A stretch of DNA of 64,000 nt from Flavivirga eckloniae (GTDB lineage: Bacteria; Bacteroidota; Bacteroidia; Flavobacteriales; Flavobacteriaceae). The notes under the pieces are model-generated. The model did not search any database. It saw only the letters and a program-made list of their open reading frames with translations, and was not told where the DNA came from. This document shows, one piece after another, positions 35,252-43,974 of this stretch; within the stretch, counting starts at the first letter, position 1; the number at the start of each line of letters is the position of its first letter. The stretch covers positions 1,200,001-1,264,000 of the forward strand of contig NZ_CP025791.1 in NCBI RefSeq assembly GCF_002886045.1. The letters are read 5' to 3'. Made by a program: the position numbers and the translations under genes.

Positions 35252-37519
35252 ATGAAAAGAACCAATTACCAACTATTTGATTTTATGGACCTCTCCCCTT
35301 CTTTAGATGAAGAAGAGTGCCTTTGGATCGCAGGTCAATATAAAAACATACAAGAAGACCAGGGAGATATCCTTATAGATATTCCTTTTATCAAACAGAA
35401 TAACTCTAACGATATTCAACCTGATTTAGAAGCCGCCCCATTAATGCGTCGTTTAAGAATAAGGGCATACGGAAGTCGTATATTGAGAGTCGCTTTTGAT
35501 GAGGGAGAAGCCAAAATGACGGATTCTCTTATGCTCGATTGGCATAGTGACCTTGCAGCAACTCCACTTAAAATTAAATCTTCTGATGATTGCATAAAAA
35601 TTATAGATGAGCTTAAAGATGTAAGGGCTGAGTTAAACCTGGCAAGTGCCGAGATTGACTATTGGAGTGACTTACTACCCCCAGCTCCTGAAACAATTAA
35701 CATAACACTTTACCCAGAAAAAGGTAAAGCTGTAAAGATTAATGGTCAGGATCAATTTTTTCCAAGAAGAAGAGACGGGTTACCAATTGCCTTTGTAGAA
35801 AAGGATGCATGCACAGACAGAAGTGCTTTTTCTTTAGCATGCGACCCAAACGAACAGTTTTGTGGCACAGGCGAACGGTTCAGCAAAATGGATCTTAGCG
35901 GAAAAACAATTCAACTAGAAAATCAGGATGCTCAGGGCGTAAATAATAATCGGGCTTATAAGAATATCCCGTTCTTTATTTCCAGCCGTATGTATGGTTT
36001 TTTCCTCCATACCACAGCCTTTTCTAAAATTTCATTTGCAGATCATTCCACACGTTCCGTACAGGTATTATCAGAGTATAATCAGATGGATTTCTTCTTA
36101 TTTGGAGGTTCCAGCATCGAAGAAATCCTATACAGTTATAAACAAGTAACAGGCTTTCCAACACTTCTTCCTAAATGGAGTTTTGGAACATGGATGAGTC
36201 GAATGACATATTTTTCAGCCGATGAAGTAAATAATATTTGTGATCGGCTTCGAAAAGAGGATTACCCTTGCGATGTTATTCATTTAGATACCGGATGGTT
36301 TAAAACAGATTGGCTCTGTGAGTGGACCTTTAACTCTGAACGCTTTCCCGATCCCAAAGGATTCATCTCAAAACTTAGAGATAATGGATACAAGGTAAGC
36401 TTGTGGCAACTGCCCTATATTGCTGCAGATGCAAAACAGCATGATGAAGCAAAAGAAAACAAATACTTTGCCCCTTTAAAAGAAATAAAAGAACAGGGCG
36501 GTTCAAACTTCTCAGCTTTGGATTATGCAGGTACTATAGATTTTACTAACCCGAAAGCTGTAAAGTGGTACAAAGAACTACTCAAGAATCTTTTAGATAT
36601 GGGAGTGGTTTGTATAAAAACCGATTTTGGAGAAGAAATTCATCTTGAAGCAGACTATCATGGAATGGATGCCCGATTGCTACAGAACTTATATCCGCTT
36701 TTATACCAGAAAGCAGCATATGAAGTTACCAAGGAAGTTACAGGCGATGGTATCGTTTGGGCTCGTGCCGCCTGGGCTGGTTGCCAACGATTTCCACTTC
36801 ACTGGGGTGGCGATGCAGCTTGTACATGGGACGGCATGGCTGGCTCTTTAAAAGGAGGGCTACATCTAGGGTTATCTGGCTTCGGATATTGGAGTCATGA
36901 TGTACCCGGATTTCATGGTATTCCAAATTTTATGAATACCGTAATTCCCGACGATCTATATATAAGATGGACCCAGTTTGGAGTTTTCACATCACATCTT
37001 CGTTACCACGGAACATCTAAAAGAGAACCTTACGAATATCCATTAGCTGCTTCAATTGTAAAAAAATGGTGGAAGCTTAGATATGCGCTTCTACCCTACA
37101 TATGGCAACAAAGCGAACGTGTTACTAACTCTGGCTTCACTTTTTTACGGGCGCTTATATTCCATCACCCTAACGATAAAGTTTGCTGGAATATCCACGA
37201 TCAATACTTCTTTGGTGACGATTTTTTAGTTGCTCCTGTTATGAATTCAGAAAACAAAAGAGATATCTACTTACCAGAAGGAACATGGATAAACTTCTTT
37301 AATGGTGAAAAAGTAAATGGCCCCATTTGGTTATACAACCAAAACATCCCACTTGAAGAAATGCCAGTTTGGGTACGATTCGATGCATCTGTGGCTTTTT
37401 ATCCTGAACCAGTAAATTCAACAGATGATGTTGAAGAGGGTAAAGAAACCACAATAGTTTTTAATGACTCATACAAAGGTATTGCTCATACAGTAATTGG
37501 TGATTTAGTAGGGTTTTAA
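35252..37519 (+). CDS. Glycoside hydrolase family 31, alpha-xylosidase-like
   Basis: 755 residues, without a signal peptide, so probably cytoplasmic. The GH31 nucleophile is Asp458 in VCIKTDFGEEI and the acid/base is Asp521 in HWGGDAACTWDG; WSFGTWMSRMTYFSADEV, VIHLDTGWF and LHLGLSGFGYWSHDVPGF complete the family pattern. The KTDFGE form is like that of YicI-type alpha-xylosidases rather than alpha-glucosidases (WxDMNE). It would act on alpha-xylosyl ends of imported oligosaccharides. Second gene of the operon, 66 bases after the GH95 gene. Confidence 0.9.
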   Translation: MKRTNYQLFDFMDLSPSLDEEECLWIAGQYKNIQEDQGDILIDIPFIKQNNSNDIQPDLEAAPLMRRLRIRAYGSRILRVAFDEGEAKMTDSLMLDWHSDLAATPLKIKSSDDCIKIIDELKDVRAELNLASAEIDYWSDLLPPAPETINITLYPEKGKAVKINGQDQFFPRRRDGLPIAFVEKDACTDRSAFSLACDPNEQFCGTGERFSKMDLSGKTIQLENQDAQGVNNNRAYKNIPFFISSRMYGFFLHTTAFSKISFADHSTRSVQVLSEYNQMDFFLFGGSSIEEILYSYKQVTGFPTLLPKWSFGTWMSRMTYFSADEVNNICDRLRKEDYPCDVIHLDTGWFKTDWLCEWTFNSERFPDPKGFISKLRDNGYKVSLWQLPYIAADAKQHDEAKENKYFAPLKEIKEQGGSNFSALDYAGTIDFTNPKAVKWYKELLKNLLDMGVVCIKTDFGEEIHLEADYHGMDARLLQNLYPLLYQKAAYEVTKEVTGDGIVWARAAWAGCQRFPLHWGGDAACTWDGMAGSLKGGLHLGLSGFGYWSHDVPGFHGIPNFMNTVIPDDLYIRWTQFGVFTSHLRYHGTSKREPYEYPLAASIVKKWWKLRYALLPYIWQQSERVTNSGFTFLRALIFHHPNDKVCWNIHDQYFFGDDFLVAPVMNSENKRDIYLPEGTWINFFNGEKVNGPIWLYNQNIPLEEMPVWVRFDASVAFYPEPVNSTDDVEEGKETTIVFNDSYKGIAHTVIGDLVGF

Positions 37520-37593
37520 TAATTAAAAGATGTAGGCGCCGATAAGAAGCGCTCAAAAATTATATAACGATAGAAATAAAAGCAAAATTACTC

Positions 37594-38649
37594 ATGTTAA
37601 AATTAGGAATATTAGGCCTAGGAGAAGGAAGAAGTGCCATTTCAGCAGCACTGAATAGTTCTGCCATTGAATTGGTAACCGTATGCGATTTAAATGAAGA
37701 CTTGTGCAAAAAACGTACTGCCGAATTTGGATTAAGCAATTACACCACCAATTATTCTGACATGCTGAATAATCCGGACATTGACATTATAGCCATATAT
37801 ACTCCGGATAAACTTCATGCCCAACACATAAAAATGGCGCTACAGCATAATAAACATGTTGTATGCACCAAACCATTAATAGATAATTTGGAAGATGGTC
37901 AGGAATTGATCGATCTGGTTAATAAAACCGGAAAAAAGGTATTTGTCGGGCAAAGCTCCAGGTTTTTTGAACCCATGATTAAACAACGTAAAGATTACTT
38001 AAATGGTGAAATTGGAGACATTATAACAGTTGAGGCGCACTATAATGCAGACCATCGATGGTTTTTGGAAAAACCTTGGGCTCTGGAAAAAGCATTCAAA
38101 TGGTTATACGGCGGATTAAGTCATCCTATAGATTTTTTGAGATGGTATATGCCAGATCTCTCAGAAGTTATGGGCTATGGTATGATTAGCCAGAATGGCA
38201 TTAAAGCCGGGCTTAAAAACGAAGATACCATGCACTTTATTTTTAAAACACACAGTGGTAAAGTAGCCCGTCTTAGCGGATGTTATACAGGACCTGTACA
38301 GCCTCAAACGCGAGAAAGTGAAATGAGCTGTATTATTCGAGGCACAGAAGGCTGTAGCCATGCCGATTACATGGATTTACGCTATGCCATTACAAATAAA
38401 GACGGTGAAGAAAAAATCTACACCTTCGATTATAAAAACAAACATTATTTCAGGTTTGAGGGGAAAAGCCATCATGCAGGAGAATACCAGAATTATCTTG
38501 AATATTTTGCGAATTGTATTAAACACAATGAAACGCCTTATCCAGATATTATTGAAGGCATTGGAACAGTTTCGGTCCTACAAGCCATGGAGCAAACTAT
38601 GGCTACAGGTTTACCTGTTAAGATTCCAAATTTATTACCCAAAAACTAA
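37594..38649 (+). CDS. Gfo/Idh/MocA-family oxidoreductase
   Basis: 351 residues: N-terminal Rossmann domain (LKLGILGLGEGRSAISAAL) and the typical VVCTKPLIDNLEDGQEL in place of EKP, followed by the C-terminal alpha/beta domain (FFEPMIKQRKDYLNGEIGDI, LYGGLSHPIDFLRWYMPDL with the catalytic His). Such NAD(P)-dependent enzymes oxidise sugars or cyclitols, or act as glycosidases. No export signal. In this operon it probably processes a released sugar. Confidence 0.9.
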   Translation: MLKLGILGLGEGRSAISAALNSSAIELVTVCDLNEDLCKKRTAEFGLSNYTTNYSDMLNNPDIDIIAIYTPDKLHAQHIKMALQHNKHVVCTKPLIDNLEDGQELIDLVNKTGKKVFVGQSSRFFEPMIKQRKDYLNGEIGDIITVEAHYNADHRWFLEKPWALEKAFKWLYGGLSHPIDFLRWYMPDLSEVMGYGMISQNGIKAGLKNEDTMHFIFKTHSGKVARLSGCYTGPVQPQTRESEMSCIIRGTEGCSHADYMDLRYAITNKDGEEKIYTFDYKNKHYFRFEGKSHHAGEYQNYLEYFANCIKHNETPYPDIIEGIGTVSVLQAMEQTMATGLPVKIPNLLPKN

Positions 38650-38672
38650 CAATATAAATACAACCAACTATT

Positions 38673-40250
38673 ATGGAAAATATTCACAACTTTTTACATA
38701 CTATTGATTTTGTCGTAGTACTTGCCTATTTAGTAATACTAATAGGAATAGGCTATTGGGTTAGTTTTGTTAAAAAGAGTAAAAAAGATGAAAACTTATT
38801 TTTGGCCGGACATTCACTTGGCTGGGGCAGCATAGGATTTACCATGTGGGGAACCAACGTAGGTCCTTCTATGCTTATAGCCTCTGCAAGTATTGGTTAT
38901 ACAACTGGTATTGTTGCCGGTAATTTTAGTTGGCTGGCTTTTATCTTCATTTTCCTATTAGCTACTGTTTTTGCCCCAAGATACCTGAATGCAAAAGTAC
39001 AAACGCTTCCAGAATTTATGGGAAGACGATTCGGGGAATCCACTAGAAAAATTCTAGCATGGTATTCACTAGTTACGATACTTATTTCGTGGTTGGCACT
39101 TACACTTTTTGCAGGTGGCATACTTGTGGGACAAATTCTAGACCTACCGCTCTGGGGCTCGGTCATTATTCTTGTAATAATTGCGGCCTTTTTTACTATT
39201 GCCGGAGGATTGAAAGCCATTGCCATTACCAATATTTTCCAAATGCTCTTGCTAATAATTGTGTCGTTAATTTTAACTGTAGTAGGCGTATATAAAGCAG
39301 GTGGTTTAGTTACCATTTACGAATCGACACCTACAGAGTTTTGGAACCTGTTTTTACCGGTTGATGATCCTAATTACCCGTGGATAGCTCTGGTTCTGGG
39401 GTATCCTGTTATGGGAGTTTGGTTTTGGTGTACAGATCAATCTATGGTGCAATCTGTTTTAGGTGCAAAAAGCCTTAAACAAGGCCAAATGGGTACTAAT
39501 TTTACTGGATGGCTTAAAATTTTAGATGTTGCGCTTTTTATTATTCCTGGAATAACTTGTCTGGTTCTTTTTCCAAATCTAACCAATCCGGATGAAGCTT
39601 ATATGACCATGGTAACAAGACTACTCCCAGCTGGCATGGTAGGTTTGGTAATGGCCGTTCTTATTGCAGCATTAGTAAGTACAATAGATTCCGCTTTAAA
39701 CTCTTTAAGCACCGTTTTTACAATGGATATCTATCTAAAAAAATACAACCCCAATGCTTCACAGAAAGAGATCGTAAAAATTGGTCGAATCGTTACAGTA
39801 GTTGGAGCTGTTGCAGCCATATTTCTTACTTTGGCTATAGACAGCATAAAAGGGCTTAAGCTTTTTGATGTTTTTCAGGCCGTTCTAGGTTTTATTGCTC
39901 CCCCAATGTCTGTGATATTTCTTTTTGGAGTACTATGGAAAAAAAGCACCACTCTGGCAGCCAATTTCGTCTTATCTGGCGGTACGATTATCAGTTTGGG
40001 TATTGGTATCGTTTATTTCATTACAAAGGAGCAGGTTGACTGGCCTCATTTCCTTTTGCTTTCCTTTTACATTTTCGTATTCCTTTCCTTTTGCATGTGG
40101 GCGATTAGCTTTTTCGGTAGAAAGAAGGCTACAGACAACAACCAACTTTTAGACAATATACCATCTAAAACAAGCAAAAGTGTTTGGATTAGTTGGATTC
40201 TCTTAATTATAGTGATGATTGGGTTATACATCTTTTTCAACAATAATTAA
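38673..40250 (+). CDS. Sodium:solute symporter (SSS family)
   Basis: 525 residues with about 13-14 membrane helices and SSS motifs: LFLAGHSLGWGSIGFTMWGTN, FAPRYLNAKVQTLPEFMGRRFG, GGLKAIAITNIFQMLL and LIAALVSTIDSALNSLSTVFTMDIY, the sodium-site region. SGLT-like members take up sugars. Gap of 23 bases after the oxidoreductase gene. In the absence of SusC/SusD this would be the operon's inner membrane importer. Confidence 0.93.
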   Translation: MENIHNFLHTIDFVVVLAYLVILIGIGYWVSFVKKSKKDENLFLAGHSLGWGSIGFTMWGTNVGPSMLIASASIGYTTGIVAGNFSWLAFIFIFLLATVFAPRYLNAKVQTLPEFMGRRFGESTRKILAWYSLVTILISWLALTLFAGGILVGQILDLPLWGSVIILVIIAAFFTIAGGLKAIAITNIFQMLLLIIVSLILTVVGVYKAGGLVTIYESTPTEFWNLFLPVDDPNYPWIALVLGYPVMGVWFWCTDQSMVQSVLGAKSLKQGQMGTNFTGWLKILDVALFIIPGITCLVLFPNLTNPDEAYMTMVTRLLPAGMVGLVMAVLIAALVSTIDSALNSLSTVFTMDIYLKKYNPNASQKEIVKIGRIVTVVGAVAAIFLTLAIDSIKGLKLFDVFQAVLGFIAPPMSVIFLFGVLWKKSTTLAANFVLSGGTIISLGIGIVYFITKEQVDWPHFLLLSFYIFVFLSFCMWAISFFGRKKATDNNQLLDNIPSKTSKSVWISWILLIIVMIGLYIFFNNN

Positions 40251-40298
40251 AAGCACTAGAATACTAAAACAATTATAACTGAATAATATTATAGAAAA

Positions 40299-42908
40299 AT
40301 GAACAAAACAAGAATAACTAATTTACTGATACTAACAATATTTCTTATAGGAATTCCTTTTAGAAGTATAGCTCAATATCAACATAAATTTATGGATCCA
40401 AACCTTGATATCGAAAAAAGGTTAGATGATCTTCTTGAAACGCTTACTCTGGATGAAAAAATAACCATGTTATCTGAAACTGCTCCTGCTGTTGAACGGC
40501 TGGGCATAGATGCTTACAATCATGGTAATGAGGCTTTACACGGTATTATGCGCCCTGGAAAATTTACAGTTTTTCCACGCCCAATGGGTTTAGCTGCAAC
40601 TTTTAATCCTGATGCCATACAGCTTATGGCAGATTATATAAGTGATGAAGCTCGCGGAAGGTATAATGAGCTGGGAAGAAAATGTGTTGGCGGACGATTT
40701 AATGGACACTTTAATGGACTGCTTACTTTTTGGTCTCCAAATGTAAACATGGCAAGAGATCCTCGTTGGGGACGTACCGGTGAAACATATGGAGAAGACC
40801 CATTGTTAACTTCAAGAATGGGAGCTTCCTTTACACGAGGCTTGCAAGGCGACGGCAAATATTTAAAAGCAATAGCTACACCAAAGCATTATGCAGCGAA
40901 TAACGAAGAGCATAATCGTTTCTCATGCAATGCTGAGATACCAGAACGTTCATTACGCGAATACTACCTCAAAGGATTTGAAGGCTGTATTGTTGATGGC
41001 AAAGCATTTTCAATCATGGCTGCCTATAATTCAATTAACGGTGTACCCTGCTCCGTAAACCCGTATTTATTAAATGATATTCTACGTGACGAATGGGGTT
41101 TTAAAGGCTATGTTGTTGGTGATTTAAATTCCCCTCATTATGTTTATACGCGCCATAAATACACAAAATCTCAAGCAGAAACTGCTGCATTGTGTATTAA
41201 AAGTGGTCTTGAGCTCGACAGTGGATTTAAACCATTCAAACACCTAAAAAAAGCCATTAAGAAAGGGTTATGTACAGAAGAAGAAGTAACCGAGGCTGCA
41301 AGAAGAGTTCTTAGAGGGCGTTTTAAATTAGGTATGTTCGACCCGATCGACATGGTACCTTACAACAGTATAAAACCAGATATAGTAGGCTCTGAGAAAC
41401 ATCAGAAACTTGCTCTTGAATTGGCACAACAATCCATGGTGTTACTCAAAAATGACAACTTTTTACCATTAAAGGATGATATAAAGAAAATAGCTGTGCT
41501 AGGACCGTGTATTAATATGTACAAGCACCCCCATTATAGTGCCTATGAAGGTTCTGCAAACCCTCCGGTGACTCCTATCGATGGTATCAAAAGTATTTGT
41601 AACGAAAAGGGTATAGAGCTTGTAGAAATCCCATGGGAATTACTCTCTGGTAGTAGCCAGTTAGTAAAAGTTGAATCATCATTTCTGAAACCAGAAATAG
41701 AAATCGGAAATAAATCGGTTGGTCTTACTGGCTATTACTATGATAATAAAAATCTTGAAGGTAAACCTCTAGGCAAAAGAGTGGATGGTGATATAGATTT
41801 TGACCGTGTAAAAAAAGCACCTGATAGTTACTTTATTAATGAACCTTTAAGTGTACGATGGACTGGTAAACTTATGCCTCCCGTTAGCGGAAATTATAAA
41901 TTATCATTTACTTACGACGATGGTGCAAAAGTATGGCTAAATGGCAAAGAAGTATTAAATGATTGGGTTGTTGGAGCATCAAGAACCAAAGCATTTGATT
42001 TCAAGATGGTTAAAGACACCCCTGTGGATATTCGCATTGAGTACTTTGATACTGGTGGAGGTGCTGTTGCGCAGCTTAAGTGGTTAATTCCAGAATCGAC
42101 AGACAAGAACCTACACCTAAACGCCATAGCGGATTGTGATGCGGTTATAATGGTCATGGGACTCGACGATAACCATACAGGAGAAGGCTTTGATAAGACC
42201 TACCTTGATTTACCAGCAGACCAAGATGAAATGATTCGTAAAGTACATGCTTTGAATAAAGAAATAGCCTTAGTGTTAATGAATAGTACTGCACTTACAA
42301 TAAACTGGGAGAACAAGAATATACCAGCTATTTTGGAGGCTTGGTATCCTGGTGAAAAAACAGGAACTGCTCTTGCTGATATACTTTGGGGTAAAATAAG
42401 CCCTAGCGGTAAACTACCAATGACTTTTTGCAACAGTGTTGATGATTTGCCTCCATTCGACGATTATGATGTTACCAACGGTCGCACATACATGTATGCC
42501 AAAGCAGAACCTTTGTTTGAATTTGGTTATGGTCTTAGCTACACGACCTTTGCTTATTCGAACCTAAAATTGAATAAGAAGTCGTATGCAAAGAACAAAA
42601 CCATCAAGCTTAGTTTTGATGTTAAGAATACTGGCGACTTTAATGCCGATGAAATTGCCCAGGTTTACATAAAACCGGTAAATGTTAAACCAAGTATTAA
42701 GTTACCAATTAAACAACTTAAAGGTTTTAAACGGACTTCCATTACATCTGGGGCATCAAAAACGATAGTTATTGAAATACCTGTTAATGACATAAACTAT
42801 TACAATGAAAAAGAAAAGAAATTCGATATCATTAAAGGTGAGTTTGAAATACAAGTGGGTGCTTCTTCAAAAGACATTAGATTGAAAGAAAAACTTGTAA
42901 TTAAGTAA
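40299..42908 (+). CDS. Glycoside hydrolase family 3 with PA14 insert
   Basis: 869 residues with a signal peptide (ITNLLILTIFLIGIPFRSIAQ). GH3 N-terminal domain (about 45-340) has NVNMARDPRWGRTGETYGEDP, IATPKHYAANNEEHNR and the nucleophile Asp275 in FKGYVVGDLNSP. The C-terminal GH3 domain is split by a PA14 domain at about 477-617 (LTGYYYDNKNL ... RWTGKLMPPVSGNYKLSFTYDD), and a fibronectin III-like tail closes the protein. Expected to be a periplasmic or surface beta-glucosidase or beta-xylosidase. The PA14 insert often narrows specificity to short substrates. Last gene of the operon. Confidence 0.92.
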   Translation: MNKTRITNLLILTIFLIGIPFRSIAQYQHKFMDPNLDIEKRLDDLLETLTLDEKITMLSETAPAVERLGIDAYNHGNEALHGIMRPGKFTVFPRPMGLAATFNPDAIQLMADYISDEARGRYNELGRKCVGGRFNGHFNGLLTFWSPNVNMARDPRWGRTGETYGEDPLLTSRMGASFTRGLQGDGKYLKAIATPKHYAANNEEHNRFSCNAEIPERSLREYYLKGFEGCIVDGKAFSIMAAYNSINGVPCSVNPYLLNDILRDEWGFKGYVVGDLNSPHYVYTRHKYTKSQAETAALCIKSGLELDSGFKPFKHLKKAIKKGLCTEEEVTEAARRVLRGRFKLGMFDPIDMVPYNSIKPDIVGSEKHQKLALELAQQSMVLLKNDNFLPLKDDIKKIAVLGPCINMYKHPHYSAYEGSANPPVTPIDGIKSICNEKGIELVEIPWELLSGSSQLVKVESSFLKPEIEIGNKSVGLTGYYYDNKNLEGKPLGKRVDGDIDFDRVKKAPDSYFINEPLSVRWTGKLMPPVSGNYKLSFTYDDGAKVWLNGKEVLNDWVVGASRTKAFDFKMVKDTPVDIRIEYFDTGGGAVAQLKWLIPESTDKNLHLNAIADCDAVIMVMGLDDNHTGEGFDKTYLDLPADQDEMIRKVHALNKEIALVLMNSTALTINWENKNIPAILEAWYPGEKTGTALADILWGKISPSGKLPMTFCNSVDDLPPFDDYDVTNGRTYMYAKAEPLFEFGYGLSYTTFAYSNLKLNKKSYAKNKTIKLSFDVKNTGDFNADEIAQVYIKPVNVKPSIKLPIKQLKGFKRTSITSGASKTIVIEIPVNDINYYNEKEKKFDIIKGEFEIQVGASSKDIRLKEKLVIK

Positions 42909-42925
42909 TTATATTTCATACTAGA

Positions 42926-43059
42926 AAGAGGTTGTCTGAAAAGTGTCATTCAGAATGAAATGAAGAATCCGTGAAGGTTTTAATATTTTGATTTACAAAT
43001 AAATAAAATTATTCGCTGTGCTCTGAATGACAAAAAAATCACTTTTTAGACAGCCTCTT
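42926..43059 (+). repeat. Family-2 inverted-repeat element, copy 2 (134 bp)
   Basis: AAGAGGTTGTCTGAAAAGTG at the left pairs with the inverted right end (reverse complement AAGAGGCTGTCTAAAAAGTG), 18 of 20 positions equal. Inside are GTCATTCAGAATGAAATGAA and CTCTGAATGAC. It starts 17 bases after the GH3 stop and is followed by the terminator at 43081. Confidence 0.75.
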
Positions 43060-43080
43060 CTTTAAATAACAACTTAAATA

Positions 43081-43116
43081 AACCGTAATCTTGATATTTT
43101 CAGATTACGGTTTTTT
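43081..43116 (+). terminator. Rho-independent terminator of the carbohydrate operon
   Basis: AACCGTAATCT (43081-43091) and AGATTACGGTT (43102-43112) make a perfect 11-bp stem with a 10-base loop, then TTTT. This is the clearest terminator of the window and lies 172 bases after the GH3 gene. Confidence 0.85.
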
Positions 43117-43421
43117 CTCTTTAAAAAATAAGTATATAAGTACGATTCTTGAGACTTCTCGAAATTAGTGTCTTCCTCCTTTAATCGCACAAGTAATTTA
43201 ACGTGAATCTTCTAAGAGAATTTATGTCGGTGTGCGTCCCAGACTTGTTTCAGGATGATTTTTTTAAGAACTATTTTTTTACTGTCATAGTGCTCTCCTC
43301 TTTAATTTAAAGCCGAGAAATGAATTTCGATTTTGATAAAAAATTGGAAGAAAGAGGCATTTTATTAAAACAAACAACCCTCCGAATCCCGATCTCATCG
43401 GGATCCACCTCCCTTTTAAAA

Positions 43422-43925
43422 AGCTACGGTGTACCCACATCTTTTTAATCAAGCCACGAATTACACAGATTTACACAAATAAAACCTCAATATGATGGAT
43501 AGCTCTCTATACTATTCATAATCACGAATCAGACTTTCAGTCTGTTTTTACAATCCAGACCCGATTTAATTCTATTATATTTCTGTACTCTAATTTATTA
43601 GTGAAACTCTATTTTGAAAAGTTGCGAAGCAAAGCATTCAAAATAGTAAGTTGAACTAATCCCGCTTTCTATGCTGAACTTGTTTCAGTATCTGGCGGGA
43701 TCTTAAGTCTAATACCTCGAAGCTTGCTTCTGAATTTATAAAGAATATTTTCAATTGAATGCCTCGTACGCTTGCTTCGAGGATTATTTACCTATAAGCA
43801 AGCATAGATTACTTATTTGTAAATAATTTATATTTAGATCCATTTGTGATAATTCGTGAAATTAGTGTCTATCTTTTTAGAATTATTATTTAATATGCAG
43901 CCATATTTGTGGGTACACCGTAGCT
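43422..43925 (+). repeat. Family-1 MITE-like repeat, copy C (504 bp, with insertion)
   Basis: Ends are perfect inverted repeats: AGCTACGGTGTACCCACA (43422-43439) and TGTGGGTACACCGTAGCT (43908-43925), extending through flanking AAAA/TTTT. The sequence aligns with copies A and B except for an extra 194 bases at 43601-43794; without them the length is exactly 310. Same orientation as copy A. Confidence 0.9.
43601..43794 (+). repeat. 194-bp insertion built of three hairpins
   Basis: Interrupts copy C between TAATTTATTA and TAAGCAAGC. It holds three successive inverted pairs: CTATTTTGAA/TTCAAAATAG (43609-43618, 43637-43646), ATCCCGC/GCGGGAT (43659-43665, 43695-43701; containing GCTGAACTTGTTTCAG) and CCTCGAAGC/GCTTCGAGG (43715-43723, 43774-43782). 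No obvious target duplication. Confidence 0.75.
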
Positions 43926-43974
43926 TTTAAAAAGAGAGGAACACCTTGAACCCTTAAGCAAGATTCACGTTAAT

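Larger units (their letters stand above)
43199..43972. repeat. Composite repeat block between convergent genes
   Basis: A 13-bp inverted pair, TAACGTGAATCTT (43199-43211) and AAGATTCACGTTA (43960-43972), encloses a palindrome ATCCCGAT/ATCGGGAT (43386-43404) and repeat copy C. No gene is visible. Together with the family-2 element and the terminator this fills the 1,066-base gap between the GH3 and DUF5703 genes. Confidence 0.6.
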
